Origin: Caldimonas sp.
GTDB taxonomy: Bacteria > Pseudomonadota > Gammaproteobacteria > Burkholderiales > Burkholderiaceae_C
Assembly: GCA_030150305.1 (NCBI GenBank)
Contig: JASLGD010000568.1
Coordinates: 1 to 23,895 of the forward strand
Length of the DNA stretch: 23,895 bases
Direction: 5' to 3'
Each line of letters opens with the position of its first letter. The stretch's first letter is position 1. Shown here piece by piece: positions 20,418 through 23,895 of this stretch. The notes beneath the pieces are model-generated. The model ran no database searches, was not told the DNA's origin, and saw nothing but the letters and a program-made list of their open reading frames with translations. The position numbers and the translations under genes were made by a program.

Positions 20418-21839
20418 ATGAACGCACCGTTGCCCGCCCACCTGCTGCCGACGATCGCGCCGCGCCCGGTGCCCGCCGAGATGATCGAGGCGTTGAAGGC
20501 GCGCTTCGGCGAGCGCTGCTCGACCGCGCTCGCGGTGCGCGAGCAGCACGGCCGCGACGAGTCGCCGATCGACGCGCCGCCGCCGGCCGCCGTCGTCTTC
20601 TGCGAGAGCACCGACGACGTCGTCGCCGTCGTGCAGCTCGCCGATCGCCACGCGGTGCCGGTGATTCCGTTCGGCGTCGGCTCGTCGCTCGAGGGGCATC
20701 TGCTCGCCGTCCAGGGCGGCGTCTCGATCGACCTCTCGCGGATGAACAAGGTGCTCGCGGTCGACGCCGACGACCTCACCGTCACGGTGGAGGCCGGCGT
20801 CGTGCGGACGCAGGTCAACGACGAGATCCGCCACACCGGGCTCTTCTTTCCCATCGACCCCGGCGCCGACGCCTCGATCGGCGGCATGTGCGCGACGCGG
20901 GCGAGCGGCACCAACGCGGTTCGCTACGGCACCATGCGCGAGAACGTGCTCGGCCTCACCGTCGTGACCGCGCAGGGCGAGGTCATCCACACCGGGACGC
21001 GTGCGCGCAAGTCGTCGGCGGGCTACGACCTGACGCGGCTCATGGTCGGCAGCGAGGGAACGCTCGGCGTCATCACCGAGATCACGCTGCGCGTCTATCC
21101 GCTGCCCGAGGCGATGTCGGCGGCGACGTGCACCTTTCCGTCGATCGACGCCGCGGTGCGCACGGTGATCGAGATCATCCAGATGGGCATTCCGATCGCG
21201 CGCTGCGAGCTGCTCGACCGCCACGCCGTGCGCGCCGTCAACCGCCACGACAAGCTGGCGCTGACCGAAGCGCCGATGCTGCTGATGGAATTCCACGGCA
21301 GCGAAGCGGGCGTCGCCGAGCAGTCGGCCATGGTCCAGGAGATCGCGAGCGAGCACGGCGGCGAGGGCTTCCAGTGGGCGACCTCGGCCGAGGAGCGCAA
21401 GAAGCTCTGGGCCGCGCGCCACCGCGCCTACTTCGCCGGGCTGCAGATGAAGGCCGGCAGCCGCACCGTGACGACCGACACGTGCGTGCCGATCTCGCGC
21501 CTCGCCGACGCGGTCGTCCACGCGTCGGAAGAAGCCGAGGCCGCGGGCATGATGCACTACATCGTCGGCCACGTCGGCGACGGCAACTTCCACATCGCCT
21601 ATCTCGTCGATCCGGGCAAGCCCGAGGAGCGCGAGCTCGCCGAGCAGCTCAACGAGAAGGTCGTCATGCGCGCGCTGACGCTCGGCGGGACGTGCAGCGG
21701 TGAGCACGGCGTCGGCCTGCACAAGATGGAGTTCCTGAAGAGCGAGGCCGACGCCGGCGCGATCGAGATGATGCGGACGATCAAGCGCGCGCTCGACCCA
21801 AAGAACATCATGAACCCGGGGAAGATCTTCGCGCTCTAG
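20418..21839 (+). CDS. FAD-linked oxidase, D-lactate dehydrogenase/GlcD type
   Basis: A 473-residue flavoprotein of the vanillyl-alcohol oxidase fold. The FAD-binding part has IPFGVGSSLEGH (about 83-94), DPGADASIGGMCATRASGTNAVRYGTMRENVLGL and LMVGSEGTLGVITEITLRVYPLP. The C-terminal substrate part ends GGTCSGEHGVGLHKMEFLKSE and ALDPKNIMNPGKIF. The closest type is cytochrome-dependent D-lactate dehydrogenase, with glycolate oxidase GlcD or D-2-hydroxyglutarate dehydrogenase as alternatives. A GAGGAG Shine-Dalgarno sequence is well placed for ATG 20418. Its last 20 bases before the stop are mirrored just after it. It is convergent with spoVR. Confidence 0.9.
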   Translation: MNAPLPAHLLPTIAPRPVPAEMIEALKARFGERCSTALAVREQHGRDESPIDAPPPAAVVFCESTDDVVAVVQLADRHAVPVIPFGVGSSLEGHLLAVQGGVSIDLSRMNKVLAVDADDLTVTVEAGVVRTQVNDEIRHTGLFFPIDPGADASIGGMCATRASGTNAVRYGTMRENVLGLTVVTAQGEVIHTGTRARKSSAGYDLTRLMVGSEGTLGVITEITLRVYPLPEAMSAATCTFPSIDAAVRTVIEIIQMGIPIARCELLDRHAVRAVNRHDKLALTEAPMLLMEFHGSEAGVAEQSAMVQEIASEHGGEGFQWATSAEERKKLWAARHRAYFAGLQMKAGSRTVTTDTCVPISRLADAVVHASEEAEAAGMMHYIVGHVGDGNFHIAYLVDPGKPEERELAEQLNEKVVMRALTLGGTCSGEHGVGLHKMEFLKSEADAGAIEMMRTIKRALDPKNIMNPGKIFAL

Positions 21840-21857
21840 CGCGAAGATCTTCCCCGG
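21816..21857 (+). terminator. 20-bp perfect inverted repeat at the oxidase stop codon
   Basis: Bases 21816-21835 are the exact reverse complement of 21838-21857, with CT as the centre. The hairpin would have about 19 bp and a TCTA loop that includes part of the TAG stop (21837-21839). The left arm is coding and the right arm is not. No T-run follows. It directly abuts repeat element copy 2. Confidence 0.6.
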
Positions 21858-21945
21858 CTCCGCCGGGACAGGATCGCTCCCACCCAGCTGTGCTCCCCTC
21901 CCTTTCCCCAGAGGGAGGGGCCGACCCCTTCGGGGTCGCTCAGGG
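21858..21945 (+). repeat. Dispersed intergenic element, copy 2
   Basis: This element fills the gap between the oxidase hairpin and the end of spoVR. It has the same ordered blocks as the minus-strand copy at 5552-5639: GGGACAGG, GCTCCC, CCCAGCT, GCTCCCCTCCCT, GAGGGAGGGGCCG and CTTCGGGG. The internal arms CCCTCCCTTTCCCC and GAGGGAGGGG can form a stem, as can GACCCC-TTC-GGGGTC. Its end overlaps the spoVR stop. Confidence 0.65.
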
Positions 21946-23562
21946 GAGCGAGTGTTCGGGAGGGGCGATCGACCAGTGCGACGAGACGTCGCCCCACTGA
22001 TCGACGCTCTCGAGATTGACGCCGAAGCCCCACAGCCGCGCGACGTGCTTCAGCACTTCCTGGGCACTGTCGTGCAGCGGCCGGTTGTTGTGGCGCGTGT
22101 GGCGCAGCGTGAGGGACCGGTCGCCGCGCAGGTTCACGCTCCAGACCTGGATGTCGGGTTCGCGGCTCGCGAGGTCGTATTGCTTCGAGAGCGCCTCGCG
22201 GACCTCGCGGTAGCCCTGGACGTCGTGGATCGCGGTGACCTTGAGGTGCTCCTGGTGCTCGTCGTCGAGGATCGAGAACAGCCGCATGTCGCGGATCACC
22301 TTGGGCGAGAGGTACTGGCCGATGAAGCTCTCGTCCTTGAAGTTGCGCATCGCGTGGTGCAGCGCCGGCAGCCACGGCGTGCCGGCGAGGTTCGGGAACC
22401 ACTCGCGGTCCTCGTCGGTCGGTGCCTCGCACACCCGCTTGATGTCGGTGTACATCGCGAAGCCGAGCGCGTACGGGTTGAGCCCGCCGTAGGCGCGATG
22501 CCCGACCGGCGGCTGGAAGATGACGTTCGTGTGCGACTTCAGCCACTCGATCATGACGCCGTCGGTGAGGTGGCCCTCGTCGTACAGCGTGTTCAGCAGC
22601 TTGTGGTGCCAGAACGTCGCCCAGCCCTCGTTCATCACCTGCGTCTGCCGCTGCGGATAGAAGTACTGCGCGATCTTGCGCACGATGCGCACGATCTCGC
22701 GCTGCCACGGCTCGAGCAGCGGCGCGTTCTTCTCGATGAAGTAGAGGAGGTTCTCCTGCGGCTCGCTCGGGAAGCGCTTCTGCTCCTCGGCCTCGCCCGG
22801 GCGCTCGGGTCGCCTCGGCAGCGTCCGCCAGATGTCGTTGACCTGCAGCTGCTCATAGGACTCGCGGTCCTTGCGCAGCGCCTGCTCCTGCGCCAGCGAG
22901 AGCTTGGCCGGACGGCGATAGCGGTCCACGCCGTGATTCATCAGCGCGTGGCACGAGTCCAGCGTCGCCTCCACCGCGTCGAGGCCGTAGCGCTGCTCGC
23001 AGTCGGCGACGTAGTTCTTCGCGTAGACCAGGTAGTCGATGATCGACGACGCGTCGGTCCACATGCGGAACAGGTAGTTGCCCTTGAAGAAGCTGTTGTG
23101 GCCGTAGGCCGCGTGCGCGATCACGAGGGCCTGCATGGCCATCGTGTTCTCCTCCATCAGGTAGGCGATGCATGGATCGGAGTTGATGACGATCTCGTAG
23201 GCCAGGCCCATCTGGCCGCGCTTGTAGTGGCGCTCGGTGGCGATGAACTCCTTGCCGTAGCTCCAGTGCCGGTAGTTCACCGGCATGCCGACCGACGCGT
23301 AGGCATCCATCATCTGCTCGGCGGTGATGACCTCGAGCTGGTTCGGATAGGTGTCGAGCCCGTAGCGCTCCGCGGTCTGGCGGATGACGTCGTGATACTG
23401 CTCGACCAGTTCGAAGGTCCAGTCGCTGGGCGACGGCAGCGGGTGCTCGGGCCGCTTCTCCAGCGGCCGCATCTGGGTCAACGGCGCCCGCACCCGGCGG
23501 CCGCCGTACTCGTTCGCGCCCACGCCCATGCCGACATTGCGGCGGTTCTCTAGACTGCTCAT
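21940..23562 (-). CDS. spoVR: SpoVR-family protein
   Basis: A 540-residue protein of the SpoVR/YcgB family, named for a Bacillus spore cortex gene but common in non-sporing proteobacteria. There it is often in an operon with the kinase PrkA/YeaG and YeaH, linked to stress and stationary phase. Its biochemical role is not settled. Conserved stretches include YPNQLEVITAEQMMDAYASVGMP, WSYGKEF, EENTMAMQALVIAHAAYGHNSFFKGNYLF, QVMNEGWATFWHHKLL and GLNPYALGFAMY. A GGAGGA Shine-Dalgarno sequence precedes ATG 23562 by about 6 bases. It follows yeaH after 23 bases, so the two are cotranscribed. Confidence 0.95.
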   Translation of the reverse strand: MSSLENRRNVGMGVGANEYGGRRVRAPLTQMRPLEKRPEHPLPSPSDWTFELVEQYHDVIRQTAERYGLDTYPNQLEVITAEQMMDAYASVGMPVNYRHWSYGKEFIATERHYKRGQMGLAYEIVINSDPCIAYLMEENTMAMQALVIAHAAYGHNSFFKGNYLFRMWTDASSIIDYLVYAKNYVADCEQRYGLDAVEATLDSCHALMNHGVDRYRRPAKLSLAQEQALRKDRESYEQLQVNDIWRTLPRRPERPGEAEEQKRFPSEPQENLLYFIEKNAPLLEPWQREIVRIVRKIAQYFYPQRQTQVMNEGWATFWHHKLLNTLYDEGHLTDGVMIEWLKSHTNVIFQPPVGHRAYGGLNPYALGFAMYTDIKRVCEAPTDEDREWFPNLAGTPWLPALHHAMRNFKDESFIGQYLSPKVIRDMRLFSILDDEHQEHLKVTAIHDVQGYREVREALSKQYDLASREPDIQVWSVNLRGDRSLTLRHTRHNNRPLHDSAQEVLKHVARLWGFGVNLESVDQWGDVSSHWSIAPPEHSLP

Positions 23563-23585
23563 GGTGATGTCCTCCGGCGCCGCGC

Positions 23586-23895
23586 TCACGCGGTCGCCCC
23601 TTCCTTCTTGAACAGGTCGCGGAAGACCGGATAGATCTGCGCCACCTCGACCGCCTTGCGCATCGCGAAGTGGTGCACCTCGTCTTCCAGCTTCGCGTAC
23701 TCCTCCCAGAGGTTCTGTTCGGCCTCCGCCACCTGCACGTAGGCGTAGTAGCGGCACAGCGGGAGGATCTTGTCGGCAAGCAGTTCGCGGCAGCGGCCGC
23801 TGTCGTGATGCCAGTTGTCGCCGTCGCTGGCCTGGGCGCCGTAGATGTTCCAGTCGCCGGCCGGGTAGCGGGCGCGGATGATCTCCTCCATCAGC
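23586..23895 (-). CDS. yeaH: YeaH/YhbH-family (DUF444) protein, C-terminal part
   Basis: The last 102 codons or so of a gene running off the right edge. The visible sequence EEIIRARYPAGDWNIYGAQASDGDNWHHDSGRC, then LPLCRYYAYVQVAEAEQNLWEEYAKLEDEVHHFAMRKA, then IYPVFRDLFKKEGATA closely follows the C-terminus of E. coli YeaH, a von Willebrand A-like protein. The family is encoded beside the Ser/Thr kinase PrkA/YeaG, and prkA is predicted just beyond this edge. An internal Met at the left of this stretch is not the start. Confidence 0.93.
   Translation of the reverse strand, partial: LMEEIIRARYPAGDWNIYGAQASDGDNWHHDSGRCRELLADKILPLCRYYAYVQVAEAEQNLWEEYAKLEDEVHHFAMRKAVEVAQIYPVFRDLFKKEGATA

Noticed and set aside
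1..23895. tRNA genes, CRISPR arrays, insertion sequences, phage or toxin-antitoxin genes
   Set aside because: None could be recognised by reading either strand. All gaps between genes are short.

Overview
The window is a gap-poor, GC-rich stretch of bacterial chromosome. It most likely comes from a betaproteobacterium of the order Burkholderiales or close to it. This is judged from gene content (pilT-pilU beside yggS; rsmI facing yraN-diaA-dolP; a PrkA-type yeaH-spoVR pair; ubiA; prfC) and strong G/C third-position preference. I could not run a taxonomic search. No tRNA, rRNA, CRISPR array, transposase or phage gene was seen, and no gap between genes exceeds about 170 bases.

Layout. 1-2.2 kb: the tail of a TauD-type dioxygenase, a small membrane protein and prfC. 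2.2-3.7 kb: a secreted His-rich protein divergent from ubiA. 3.7-7.8 kb: an amino-acid module of rocD, a divergent Lrp/AsnC regulator and a proC-gdhA operon. Together these interconvert ornithine, glutamate semialdehyde/P5C, proline and glutamate. 7.8-11.4 kb: a GFA-family zinc protein, yggS, and the type IV pilus retraction ATPases pilT and pilU. 11.4-15.2 kb: a beta-hydroxyacid dehydrogenase, the envelope/ribosome cluster yraN-diaA-dolP with divergent rsmI, and a small secreted protein. 15.3-16.8 kb: tldD. 16.9-19.7 kb: an FAH-family hydrolase with a Tat/lipoprotein-like signal, DAHP synthase, and an exported intradiol dioxygenase. 19.7-23.9 kb: a PduO-type cobalamin adenosyltransferase, a D-lactate dehydrogenase-type flavoprotein, spoVR, and the end of yeaH.

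The strongest regulatory discovery lies in front of the DAHP synthase gene. A 24-codon leader peptide with the run WFFAYFAF is followed by a 10-bp perfect terminator hairpin with eight T's. A 10-bp alternative pairing would break that terminator. This is a complete-looking ribosome-mediated attenuator sensing Trp, Phe and Tyr, and its promoter suggests the leader mRNA starts at or next to the AUG.

Other points deserve a second look. RsmI lacks about 33 residues in frame, including the conserved AEDTR region. Two related intergenic elements of about 90 bp fill convergent gaps, and each abuts a hairpin in which the last 14-20 bases of a gene are mirrored just after its stop codon. Several first-in-unit genes have a -10-like hexamer only 5-10 bases before the start codon and no Shine-Dalgarno sequence.
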